Shown here piece after piece: positions 27,301 to 41,000 of a DNA stretch of 64,000 nucleotides. Origin of the DNA: Anodontia alba (taxonomy: Eukaryota; Mollusca; Bivalvia; Lucinida; Lucinidae). The first letter of the stretch is position 1. Every line of letters starts with the position of its first letter. The DNA lies in NCBI GenBank assembly GCA_964016985.1, contig OZ024837.1, forward strand, positions 34,193,622-34,257,621, given 5' to 3'. The notes beneath the pieces are model-generated. The model did no database searches, was not told where the DNA came from, and saw nothing but the letters and a program-made list of their open reading frames with translations. Made by a program: the position numbers and the translations under genes.

Positions 27301-30300
27301 ATATTGTCTTTCATTTAGTTTGACCTAAGCCGTAGTTTACGATAATATTGTTTGAGATAATGACAGTCAGGTAGTTGTTGTGGGAGATAAAAGTGTTGGA
27401 GAATGTGCGACTTTTGACGCCAGATTTTTCTATGAGCAAGGACATGGCCATCTTGAAATCTCTGTTGATTTAATATAAGTTTCTTCTTTTTTCTCAGTAA
27501 AATGTTTATTTCAACAGCTAGCAAATATTGCATGAGCTAATGAATAGTATATAGAGTTTAGATATATGAGCCAGCGCATGACAAAACCAAAAAAATGACA
27601 TGTGCGCCCAGCGAAGACAGACCAGCCTGGGCATTTGCCCAGTCTGAACAGCCCAGTGTGAACAGAGTCTTCATTGTGCACTCAATGGGTAGTTAAGGAC
27701 CCAAGCTTTCTTCATGCGGACAGCAAAGACTCTGATCAGACTGGGCGGATGCTGAACGTACATGCCATTTTGTTGGTTTTGTCCTGCTCTGACTCATATT
27801 TTCATATTTAACTTGAGATTCAGCACCTTTTATTTATCATTTTACCTTGACACAAGTTACCGGATTGTGTATGGCTAGAGATAAGGTCAGATTAGTGATT
27901 CTGTTGAAGCGTTTTAAATCATCACATGAAAAGAGCTTAAAGTACATTTGCTACCTGAAAGTTACATGAGAGTACATGTATATAGCTCATGCATAAAATA
28001 AATCGAGGGTTGATCACAAGAATGTAGTAAGTCAGATGGTTGTTTTTCCCAATACTTAATCTCCTCACCATGAAGGCATTATGAAGATTACATTTCTTTC
28101 TGTAAACAATGGAAATTTAGGTGCCATTGCTCGTATGAGCAATGGCACCTAAATTTGCATTGTTTACAAAGGAGTCAAAGTTGCCCCTAAACAAGGGTTT
28201 CAAAAATATGTTTGAGTTACTACAGTCTTGCGCTCAACCCTCAAAATATTGTTTAGCTTGTAAACAGACAGAAAATGAATGGAAATCACCTTCAAAGTGG
28301 ATTGGAGACAATACATGTATTCAAAATGGCCATGACCGCCAACAAAGCTGACATCATAAGTCTCGTGTTTTGCCACCTTAGATAACTACATTCCTACGTC
28401 TCAATATTTACCTGATTTAAAACTTTTCCATACTAAGTGAATAAAAAAATAGTGAAACACTGATTTGCAAAAGGATAATACAGTGGAACTTCAATGGCTC
28501 GAACCCCTTTGGGACCAAGAAAATTTGTTCGAGACAGCGGTAGTTCGAGCCACAGAGGGTTACTATAAGTGCCATACCAGGAGACATAATGGAAATAATT
28601 GTGGGATATCTTTTTGGTGTTCTATAGTATAAACGTATGTTGTGTGCACTCATTAGAACTGCCTCATCAAGGCAATTCTAATGAGTGCACACAGCATACA
28701 TTTGCAAGATAAAAGAAGAAAATCTCCCTAAATTATCCATATATTGTAATTGGAGGATTTCCCTGCGGACTCAAGAACGTGTTCGACTCATCCATGGTAA
28801 ACGAGTCATCGGGGTTCGAGCCATTGAAGTTCTACTGTAACTGGAACATCTTATTAAATGGTTCATTATAAGATAGTTTCAGATATAAGACGGTTTGAAG
28901 ATGGACCCCAAAAATATATAGATTATATAGAAAAATGACCATTTATTTAAGCTGATTGCATATAGCCACAGTCATACCGTATTCAACCTAATTACCACAC
29001 ATATCCCTATAAGCACACAGAAGCAATTCCATTCTCTTCAGATTACAGCCAGTGTACTTTTTGACAATTTCTTTATAAAGGCATATGGCATGTGTACCCA
29101 TTTGAAAGGCATCTACAAGTCTATGCAATTCCCTTGTTGATGCAATTCAAATGAGTACCCACAACATATAAAGAAAATCAGAAAACAACGCATAAACATC
29201 ATCAAAAAAATTTTTTGCCGCTTTGCTGATCTTTTATTTGTTTTTAAAGTGCACCCTTAGTAGGTAGATACATATTTTACCACAAGTTTTCCCAGTAATT
29301 TTGAATAAACTAAGTCTGCAGTGCAGTAATAGGTCAAATACGGTATGTTGCTTTTAACCTTTAGTTTATCCAACAAAGTTAAATATCAGCTATTAATAAC
29401 TTTTAAAATAGTTTTTCTTATTACTCTAAGCTATGGTTTGATATTTCATGTGAATCATTTCCTAACAAGGTGAACCATATGAAATATCAAGCCCCATTTT
29501 CTCAAAACAAAATGAAAAATATTATAAATTTGTTGTTTGCAAATTTCATAATAAGCACTCTAGAGGTCATTGAAATAAAAAAAAAAAGGAAACATGCAGA
29601 TCTAAGAAAAAATGAAAGGAACAAGCATTTGGGAATGTAACCCTTGTCCTGCTGAACCTGGATATACCCTGCCTTTGCAAACAGTGTAGATCCAGATCAG
29701 TTGGCTTCTGAAGCCAACTGATCTGGATCTGCACTGTTAAGTACGTGAATTTCTATCAACAATCTGGATAATTGGCTGACAATTAGAATCTGATTGGCTG
29801 ACAATTAAAAGTGGGCATGGCATCTTAATTTATTCAGCATGACAAGGGGTAATATACACTTCTAGCAGTAAAATATCAAAGCATAATAACAATGTTATGA
29901 GACCCAACGTGAGAAAACATACCTTCTGACATGTGCGCCCAACAAAGACTCAGGTCAGCCTGCGCATCCATGCAATCTGATCAGAGTCTTTGTTGTCTGC
30001 ATGAGGAAACTTTGCATCCTTGGCTATCCAAAATGTGCCAAGTGAAGATTCAGATCAGCCTGCGCATTCGCGCAGGCTGATCTGAATCTTCACTGGGCAC
30101 ACATGTCCAATGGAACTTTTTCTGAAGTTGCCGCAGAAATAGTAATTTATAATGACATAATTACAAATAATGAATGCAAGCAATATAAAGCAATTAGTCG
30201 TAAATGAATAAGTCAGAGCATGCGTTTATTCCTTTCTCAAAATGTCAAATGTCTAATTGTACCAGAATTTACTGTATGAGTCTATATATACCTTCACCCT

Positions 30301-31978
30301 TGTCCTGCTGAACCCGGATATACCCTGCCTTTACAAACAGTGTAGTTCCAGATCAGTTGGCTTCTGAAGAAGCCAACTGATCTGGATCTGCACTGTTTGT
30401 CATTCAGCGTGTGAATTTGTGTCAAATAATCTGGATCAAGTATTCTGATTGGCTGAAAATTGGAAGTGGGTGCGGTATCTTAATTTATTTAGCATGACAA
30501 GGGTTAAGTATTCTGGCACCTTACCATAAAAGCTGTGTCATGAGAGTTATAGCACATGTAAACAGCAAGCGTTGAGGCAACCCTGCACCAGAACCTTTGC
30601 TGTTCACTCACATAAGCAATAGGCCAAGTGGAAACTAGCCAAAGAAATAGATATGTGGCCTTGCTAAGGGGCCAGATATGTGCACTGAATGATTTGATGG
30701 AAAGTTCGAAGAACCTATTTCTCAGGAGGCAGCTCATATTTGCTCTAAAGCTTTTTACTTATACTACCTGTTTATGTGTCTGAAAGTTAGTGGATGACTG
30801 GCAAACAGTTCAGACTCTGATCAGGCCCCGCTCACTGCAGTACTGATCTTGGTCTATATTGTCTGCTTAGGCCTCTCTGTATCAATATTAACCCTTAAAA
30901 TGCCAAGAAAACCTGCATCTGAAAATGTGGTCTGTTTATGTCTTCTGTTGAATATTCTTGCAAAGTTTTCAAACCAATTTTTGCATACAGGCAAACAGTG
31001 TGGACCCTGATCAGACTGCTCCTAGAGGAGCAGTCTGATCTGGGTCCACACTGTTTGCAAAAGTGACTTTTAAACAAGCAGATGACAAAGCAGACAACAA
31101 TTGTTGTGATGGGCGGTTTAAGGGTGAAGGGTAAACATGGCATATACTCCAATATGAGCTGTCACAGGACAGCCTAGCTCACCTGAAACCTGCTTTACTT
31201 CTAAAAACCTTGAACACAAACCTCAGGGTCGCTCATATGGGTCAGGATGGTACAGCACAGAACTTCAGACCAGTGTCTAACATCAGGGCAATTATGAACT
31301 ACTTCCATTCAGAGGTTCAGGAGACATAGCCTTTTAAAATCTTTTACCAAAAACTTTAACCAACACCGACGTCGACCCTGTGGAGGCTCCTAGCTCTACC
31401 TGTACTTCCGTACAAGTGAGCTAAAAATGATCAAAATATAAACTTACTGTGTTTGTTAATCTTGCTAACATGGGAACAACTCCATGATCTGTTATTACAG
31501 CTAAGTTTTCTTCGTCTTTGGCTATATTAGCAATGGCTGCACACACACTTGCTAGCACCTCTTTGTGTTCCGATTTTAACAGGCTCACGATTAATTCCAA
31601 GCCACCTACAAATGACCGAACCATCTCTCCTGCATCCTTCAAACAAAAAATTACAAGGTTACTTTATAATCAAACCCAAGCACTAGATAACAGAGGTGTC
31701 TAGATGATTTTTTTTTCTAATTTCTCCATGTAATGGGGAATGAAAACACATGAAAGATTTTCATAAGTTTGCAAAAGGCAATGTTAGTAAATGAAGAATA
31801 AGCAATGCTTTTCTTATTCTTCACTGACATATAAGGCATTTAACATAATTTACATCTAAGTCCTATTTTCAGAAAAGAATAAAATATTTTTAATTGATAT
31901 CAGTTCTGCTATTAAATGTTTGTAAGCTTAGTGTGCTGTAGAAAAAAATTCAGCTGACGCCATTTTGAAATATTTTTC

Positions 31979-32009
<31 letters not shown>

Positions 32010-35000
32010 CAGAAAATAGGATTTGACATTTCATGCAAATTGTCTCCAGAAAATAGGATTTGACATTTCATGCAAAGGAGGCAATTTGCATGAAATGTCA
32101 AATCCTATTTTCTAGGAAAAAAAGTAAGAAAACATTATCCTGTTGCTGTCTGCTGAATCTGGCCAAAGAGTGGTAAAGGCTAAAGTGCTGAAAAAAGCTA
32201 TGACAGTCAAAGGGAAGCTACTCAAATTTCTTAGAAATGGACAACTAGCAATCTCAAAATGTGAACAAGTTTCAAGATGTTAGCATGCTTTTAATAAAAA
32301 AAAAAAGAAATCAAATTGTGGCATGATAAAAAGAATGTAAGGAAAGTTTCATGCCAACTACAGGATTTGTCTTAAACAGTTATGAATACATGTACAAAAA
32401 CTGTGTCTACTTAGTTTACAAATCTGCAGAACAGTTTTCTCCAGTATGAATGTAGGAAAAAAAGGTCATGCAAAAAAGTTACAGACTTGGGTAGGCAAAA
32501 TAGTCATGGAAAAAAACAACAACAAAAAAAAAAAAAAAAAAAAAAAAACAAACAAAAAAACAAAATAGTTTGAATTTGTTATAATCTTGCTTTTTCACAG
32601 AATTATGAGTTTTCACATTTTCATTTTGAAAACAAAACCCATTTGCTATTAATAAATATAGACAAAAACATTGTCAATGACAGTTTGTTTTAAATATCAC
32701 TGTATATACATGTGACTTCCCTGTTAGAAGTCTGTGACTGTATATTCTAATGGGCCCGTGTATGTAACGACATCTGAATGGATCACATCAAATATTTGCT
32801 ACGGAGTATTCTGCGATATACTGTCGGAAACATGATGTCATAATGTAATATCACTTTTCATTGGCTGGTATTTGGTTTAACGCAGCTCACAGCACTTGCC
32901 GCTTTGTGTAAATAGTGCAAGTTTTATAACAAAACAAATGATTAGAAAACAAGCATTAGAAGTTCCTCAGGTGTTTTAAAGCAGACAAAGTACATTAGAA
33001 TGGGGATAACTGTAATAGAAATTTACATTCGGAGAGGTATATAATTGTTGGTTTTAGGGTCGGAAATTTAGTTTTACGGCTCTGCTGACGTGTTGCCTAA
33101 ACAAAATTTTTGACCACAAAACCAAAGCTATACCTCCCAAAATGAAAATTTACATTTGGGATTGTATATCATTGGCTTTACAGTCGGAAATTTTATGTAT
33201 GTGTCACTGTAAACCAAAATTTGACGTGTGGCCATAAAACGAAATTTCCAACCATACAACCGAAAATACACCTCCCCAAATGAAAATTTTCAATACCATT
33301 ATCACCTAACTAAATTCAACAGAGTTGCCTCTGAAACTGTATCCATTTGCAGGGTTCGCACTAGGATTTCTTTTTCTTTCGCCACTATTTTCGCCAATTT
33401 GATTTTTTTTGTGTCATTTTCTTTAACTTTGAGCCAGATTTTGAGCCAAATTTTGGCCATTTTTCGCCAAAGAATTATCTTGTCAGAAAAAAGGTGTTCA
33501 TTTACTGATTCCTTTAATTGCAGCAATAGATTCAAGAGTCAGTATAATGTGAAATGTATGGGGGACTTGAAATTAATTCTTGCACTGATTTTTAAAACTT
33601 TTGCTGTAATTAATTAATTACAATGTCATGAATTAATAATAAGTCTTTGTTTTGCATATCGAATGTTGGACACAAAAATTGAACACTTTACATGGAAACG
33701 AAAGTTCTGAAAAGTGCTGTATAAGCCAATAAATATAATGTTATTAATGTATTATACTGTAAGAGAATAACGTAACAATATTCATTTGTACCCTGATAAA
33801 TGCGGGTTAAGTTTCTAACACAGCAGGTTTTTACTGTTTTAAGGGAGCTAACTGCAACTGACTTAAAAGGGAGTTTACTGCAATTGCTTTACTAGTCTGG
33901 TCTATGCGAAATGGAATGGGGAACAGCATTTTTTTTATGAACCGCGCCAATAAAAAAGAGGGGGCATGCTTATACAATAAGCGGTTAACCAGTACATTGA
34001 ACACCCTTCCGCAAGAAACTTGTAACTGCCAGTCTTGAAGCAGTGGAAGGAGCGAATGACCGTAGCAAATTTCTGTGTTTCATAATAAATCGCTACAATC
34101 TGTGGGGATCGACTGCGCGATCCGGACCATCGGAGACTAATGTGTCCGTCTCCGAGGCATTATTCGTGTTTTTTTGGTGTTTTTTTTCGGGACGACGTTC
34201 GTTGATCGCCAAATAAAATTAAGGCTCATAAGAAGGTACCGAAACATGCTTAATTAAAGTCGGCACTGTCAAAGTGTACTTGCCGCTTTAATAAGCCGAA
34301 CCGATTAATGACAATAATTATTTCTCGTGTAATCAATTTGTTTTCCATCTTTGTGTTTGACATAGGGTTCCACATGATTACATTCTGGGTAAATTTCCGT
34401 GACGTAGGCGATGCTACTCTGACATTAATTCCTGATTGGTGGTTTCGGCAGAGCGTCATGAATATTTAGGACGAAAGGCGTGGAAAGTGGGTGGTGCTAT
34501 TGTCAAACTGCGCATCACGGCACGTGACCTTATATCGCTTTCATCAAATTGAGGTTAATTTGATCAGCTACCATTTTCTGATCGATAATTGAGTTGCTAA
34601 CTGGCGAATTATACAATCAAGGAAGGTGCGATAGACACGCGCGACAATTATATGACTCAGTAGCAGGTAATTCAGGTGATATTTTTTTCGCCACTTGTTT
34701 TCGCCAATTTATGATTTTTTGTGCTAAATTTTATTTTTCTGCGCAAATGGCGACAATGGCGATCGGTAACGCGAACCCTGATTTGCCTTTTTATTAACCC
34801 TTGTCATGCTGAATAAATTAAGATGCCATGCCCATTTCTGATTTTCAGCCAATCCAATTACTGGATCCAGATTGTTGAGATAAATTCACATTCTTAATGG
34901 CAAACAGTGCAGATCCAGATCAGTTGGTTTCTTCAGAAGCCAACTGATCTGGATCTACACTATTTGCAAAGGCAGGACATATCCGGGTTCAGCAGGACAA

Positions 35001-38000
35001 GGGTTAAGGAAAAGCGCACGGACAGACATGAATTACCTTTGCATTTTCTATACAAGGACAGATTGCCCATGCTGCACTGGCTTGGACATTAGGATTCTGG
35101 TTCTTGAGCAAAGACCACAACAATCGAACACCGTCTAATTTATCTATGATTCTGTAAGAGAGACAATCACACCATTAATAAAAACCAAACCCATTTATAC
35201 TGACAGGAATCTTCTACCTTATCTCTTTGGACTGGTCCATTGCCAGTAAAATCGGTGTCTAGTTAGTTTTTATTATTACTATGTTTTATAGAAAGTCCTG
35301 TACTTAATGTAAATATTGTAGACCCTGATCAGATGCGGCAATCTGCAGCTCTGATCTGGGTCCATATTGTTTGCCAAAGTCCCTTTTTTGGGATGCTAGG
35401 CATGAATGGGTTAAATGAACTGACATATGAGAAAAGGGCCTTTATTAGAAATGCAAACAGCAAACACAGAGATCAGTCCATGCAGCCGCTTAGTTTGATC
35501 AGAGGCTTTGCTCTTTGTAAAGATATTTAAATGAATCAAGTAATGCTGTAGGCAAAAAAATAAAAGCCCTGATCAGACTGTTCACCAATGACCCTTTCCT
35601 CATGATCATGACATACATCTCAATCCCACCCCCCTCTAAAACTTATGGTATCAAGTTAGACAATTAGACAATACTTTTTGCAACATATATATGTGTTCTA
35701 GTCTGATTTGAAAACATCGGTTATACAAATTTATATTATCTTATATTATGAAATAGAAGTTGCAAGTTTGACAAAATTTCAAGACATTTCCATTTTAAGC
35801 CTGGTCCTCCTGAACCTGGATATGTCCTGTGTTTGAAAACAGTGTAGATCCAGATCAGGTGCTTCTAAAGAGTACCGGTACCCACAACATATGTTTTCAT
35901 TCAGAAATAAAAATAGAAATACTTTTCGGTTAAAAAAAAAAAAAAAAGCCTTATCTGGAGCTGTGGAACATTTTCTCACAAATAATAAATAAATAAATAT
36001 ATAATAAATGAAAAATAAACTTACATCATGTTTTCAGGTTCTTCTGCACATTGACCAACAGCTTTAGTAACATTGACTAACAGAGCTTGGTTTGTACCAG
36101 TTAGTAAGTTAACTAAAGGAGAAATTCCACCAGCCTTTCTGATCTGCTGTCGGTTTGGCGGTTCTTTAGCCAGCTCACCCAGGGCTCCGACAACATTCAC
36201 TAGCACCTACATTGAGAGAAAAAAAGAGACATAAATAAGCATTTGTCTGAATATAAGGTGATAATCTATGACAATTTTAGCATCAAATATCACATGTTCA
36301 GAGAATGTGATAATTGTGCATAGCTTTGGATAGGGCAGTATTTCAACCTAAAAGTAACAATATTTTTCTCATTTCTCCATGAAAACATATGCTGTGTGTA
36401 CTCATTAGTAGTGCCTCAGTGAGGCACTTCTAATGAGTACCCACAACATATGTTTTTGTGGAGAAATTAGAGAAATTTTATGTGCCGACCCCCTCTTGAG
36501 CTATGGAGACATGAAGCATGTTTAGATAAGGTTATAATCTTGAAAAATTTTAGCATAAAAACATAGTACATGTCCAGAGAAGATAGCTGAGCATAGCGTC
36601 AGATAAAGTGCTTTTTTTTTCAACTGAAAATTACTGATATTTTTCTTATTTCTCTATGAAAACATATGTTGTGTTAACTCATCAGAAGCGCCTTGGCAAG
36701 GCATTTCTAATGAGTACCCACAACATACGTTTTCAACCAAAAAGTACCGATATTTTTCTTAATTTGCTACAAAAAAAATATGTTCTTCTAGTGAGTACCC
36801 ACAGAGCGGAGTAATAAGAAAAATATTACATGGATACCCCTCTTATCTGGAGCTATGATTAACCCTTAAAGTGCCAAGCAAAATTTGTAGCAGAAGACAT
36901 TCTAATTTTTTTTTTTTTTTTTTTCCAGAGAAAACAAGTCTTGACATTTCATGTGAATTGTCTGCCAAGCAGATGATTCACAGAAATGTCAAGACTTGTT
37001 TTCTCTAAAAAATAAAAAAAAAATATTTTCAGAGAAAACAAGTCTTGATATTTCATGTGAATCATCTGCCAAGCAGACGATTCACAGAAATATCATGACT
37101 TGTTTTTTCTGAAAAACAAAAAAAAAAAAAAAAATAAATAAATAAAAAAAAAAAAAATTGTCATCTGCTGCAGTTGTGATTGGTGTTTTAAGGGTTAAGG
37201 TGATAAATTTTGCATCAAAACCACAAATTGTATGGGTATCATCTGAAATCGGCTCAGTGTTGCCCGCTAATAGAATCAGTAGATACTATAGAATATATCG
37301 ATGAACAAAGAAAGCCCGGATTAGACTAGACGGATATGCAGGTTGACTGGGTCTTCACTGTTCACATCATATGGGCCTTTTTCTTATGATATGCAACAGT
37401 TTAAAGGGACTGGATACATATGGTAGATTTTCTTCCATTTTTTTTTATAAAGGAGGCAATCTTCATGAACTTCTGGGATCAGTTGTTCAAAGCCTTGTTA
37501 GCTTAATGAGCTCATTAGTGATTGAAATGTTAACTGTTCTAGTAAGTACAATATCTTATTCACAGGTATTTTTGCTGAAAAAATGTGAGTAGCTTTTGCA
37601 AATGCAAAAGCTACTCACATTTTTTCAGCAAAAATATTAGCGTATATGCCATATTTAATGATTCAAGTTTTAAGGATACATTATCTAACGATATTGTTAG
37701 TTTTGAACAACTGGGCCCAGTTTGCTTTCCTGCACAACAAGGCCCTTCTGAGCTCTAAAAGGAAAGAATTTGCTCCCAGTGGGAAAGTTCAATCCATTTA
37801 TCAACATTCAAAACACTATGAGCAAATTCAGCACATGACAAATTGACATTATTTTTTCCCAGAATAAAAAAGAAATTTCGTGCAAATTGTCTCCTAAAAT
37901 ATATAAATATGGTAACTCACCTATTCCGATTTTCTTTAGCAAGATTTGAATTACAACTGCTCAAAGGCGACAATTCACTTCTTCGACTTGTTTATTCAAC

Positions 38001-41000
38001 AAGATTTGTAAGTGAAGTGGTTCACGGGATATCTTTAATAAGATTTGAATTATAACTGCTCAAAGGCGACAACTCACTACTTTAATTCTTTATTCAACAA
38101 GATTTAGAAGTGTAATGGTTCAAGGGACATAACTCACCTCTTCAGGTTGATTATTCAATAAGGCAACTAGTAGGTCTATTGCTTTAAGGTCCTGGAATCT
38201 CATAACATTTTCCGTGCTGATGGCACACTTCCATATAGCTCCGGTTGCTGCTGCCAATAATTCCTTGTTGTCTGTGCTTGACAGAAGAGACACTAGTGGA
38301 TCCAGACCACCGTACATTCGTACCAGGTCTCGTGTTTCTTTCTCTTCCGCACACTGAAGTAAATTAAACAATTTGCTAATATGAAAACAAAATTATACTT
38401 TAATTGTTCCAAGCAAATGTAGTTCTTGCAAAGGCTCTATTTAACATGTTTTAATTAGGATACCCTAAATGGGTTCCTAGTAAACAGTGCAGACCCAGAT
38501 CAGATGCCACAGAATGTGGCATCTGATCAGGGTCTCCACTGTTTGCAAATAATTTTGTCATTTTTCTGTAGGAATATCTAAATCACATAACCTAAGACTT
38601 ACCTAAAATTGAAACTGGACTCTTCCAATATATAGTGTGGGGAGTTTATTCAGTCTAAAATGGGTTAAATCATCATCTGCCAGATTCTTATGTACACTAT
38701 AGGTTTCTATATTTCAAATAATGTAAGCTATCTGCATTACATTTTTATGACAGATTTCATGAAATTCAGTTTTCAGATATGAGCTGGAGCACAGCATTTC
38801 CTACAAGACTGCATCCACGCAGTGTGATCAGATTCTTTGTAAGGTAGCCCAAAGTGTATTCGCAGGCAGACAGCAAAGATTCTGATCAGACTATAGATGT
38901 GCAGGCTGATCTGAGTCTTCACTGGGTGCACATCTAATCTTTTAGGATAAGCTGTGCCCTAAAATCACATAAACAGCATTAAATATGCTCCTCACAAGTT
39001 CTCGGCTGGTATTTCTTTAAAATGTGCTCTTATTAGCTGGACATTTTACCAGATTTTTTAGTAATTTTGAAAAACCTATGCACAAAGTGTGGTAACTACA
39101 CTGATATGGAAGGAAAGCTAATATATTTACTGTAAAATTTCAATGACTTAAATACCAACAGCTTGTTTATTTTAGCGAAATTTTCTTATTTTGTTATGAA
39201 AATATATACTGTGTGTACTCATTAGAATTGCCTCATTGAGGCAATTCTAATGAGTACACTCAACATGTCATTATTTTATAGAAGATAAAAAATACATCCC
39301 TAAATCATCCCCATTTGCCTCCTGACCTATGCTATGATTAACTCTCAGTGGCTCGAACTACCCCTGTCTAGAACAAATTTCTGTGGTTCCAAAGATGTTC
39401 AAACCACTGAAGATTGACTGTATATTAAATATTTAGGGTAAATACAGTATTAAGAGCATACCTTGAAGATGGCTGAAGCACAATGCATCTGTAGTTCCTG
39501 ATTTGCTGATCTGAGATTCTTCACTAAATCTTCTATCATACCTTCTGTTCTGATGGCAAGTCTGTAACTCGGCTGAAATGAGATTAAACAAGAGGTGTCA
39601 ATAAGCAGTGCTTATAAGATAACCCCTGCAAGGTAATGACAGTCTTCTGATAAATCAATTAGCAAGATAAGAAGCAGAAACCAAAATGGAATGGATGAAC
39701 ATACAGATTGACCGACAATGTGACCTCCTTAGTTTGTGTGGGGTATAAAAAGATGCGAGAATACAGACTTTTAATCCTTAAAGCGCCAATCACAACTACT
39801 GTTGTCTGCTTTGTCATCTGCTTGTGATTTTAAAAGTCATTTTTGCAAACAGTGTGGACCCAGATCAGACTGCTCCTTTAGGAGCAGTCTGATCTGGGTC
39901 CACACTGTTTGCCTATATGCAAAAACAGGTTTGAAAAGTTTGCAAGAATATTCAGCAGATGACATAAACAGACGACATTTTCAGATGCAGTTTTTCTTGG
40001 TGCTTTAAGGGTTAACAAAGTTTTGTATCATACCCTTCTTACTTCTGATGACAAACTTCAACCTGAGCTGAAAACAGAGTATTCAAGACCTGAGTTTGTT
40101 GACCTACATTCTATACACTTTGTCATGACTGTCATGATGGAAATTTAGTCAGTCAAAGGTCACAAAGATTAATCAGAAAAATGTGCAATTCATGATTTAA
40201 TCTTGTTTAGTAAACTTACTTCTATTAAACAATTAAAACAAAAAGTCTACAAATAAGGTCTGAGACTTTGGATTAAATCTTCTAGCATAACTTTCAGTTC
40301 TAATGCAAAACCAATGAATTCTGAAAAATGGATCCATTCAAAGCAATGCAAACACACTAAAGAAAGCAAAAATGGACACCTTGGTTTCACCGAGTCTGTT
40401 TATAAACAGAACTGTAAACTGCATCACTGACCATGCCTCCTAATGCTGGCTAATCTGACCATCATTGCCTGCACATAGCATAAGGCCCTTTACCTCAATT
40501 GCTAAACCCTGATATGACTCACCTCTGAAGCACATTCTTGTAATGTCCCCACCACAGGTATCAACATATCTTCATGAGTGGACTTGAGTAACCTAGCCAG
40601 TAATGGAATAGCCCCGGCCTTTCTCATTGCCTCCTTGTTCTTTGTGCTCTTACTGCAGCTCCAGAGAGCTAAGGCACCACAACGAGCCACTTCAACATCT
40701 TTCTTGGTTTCATGTGTTGCAGAACCAGTCAAAGCAGCACAGTCCAGAAGACCAACCTATAAGTATACGCAAAAGTATTATTCTAAAAGTATATGTTACT
40801 GAACCAGTCAAAGTAGCAAAGTCTAAAAGACCAACTTTCAAGAATACATAAAAATGTCAGTCAAACAGTATTTGTTACTGTACCAGTCAAGAAGACTGGT
40901 ATATTTCCAATAGCAGGGTGTCTGGTTAGTGTATATCTATATTACTAAGTTTTATAGAAATTCCTGTATCTAATGCAAACAGGGTTGACACTGATTAGAC

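Noticed and set aside
33228..33617. Open frame of 129 codons on the plus strand
   Set aside because: Low-complexity Phe/Ser/Ile-rich translation across the R2 repeat; no recognisable domain.
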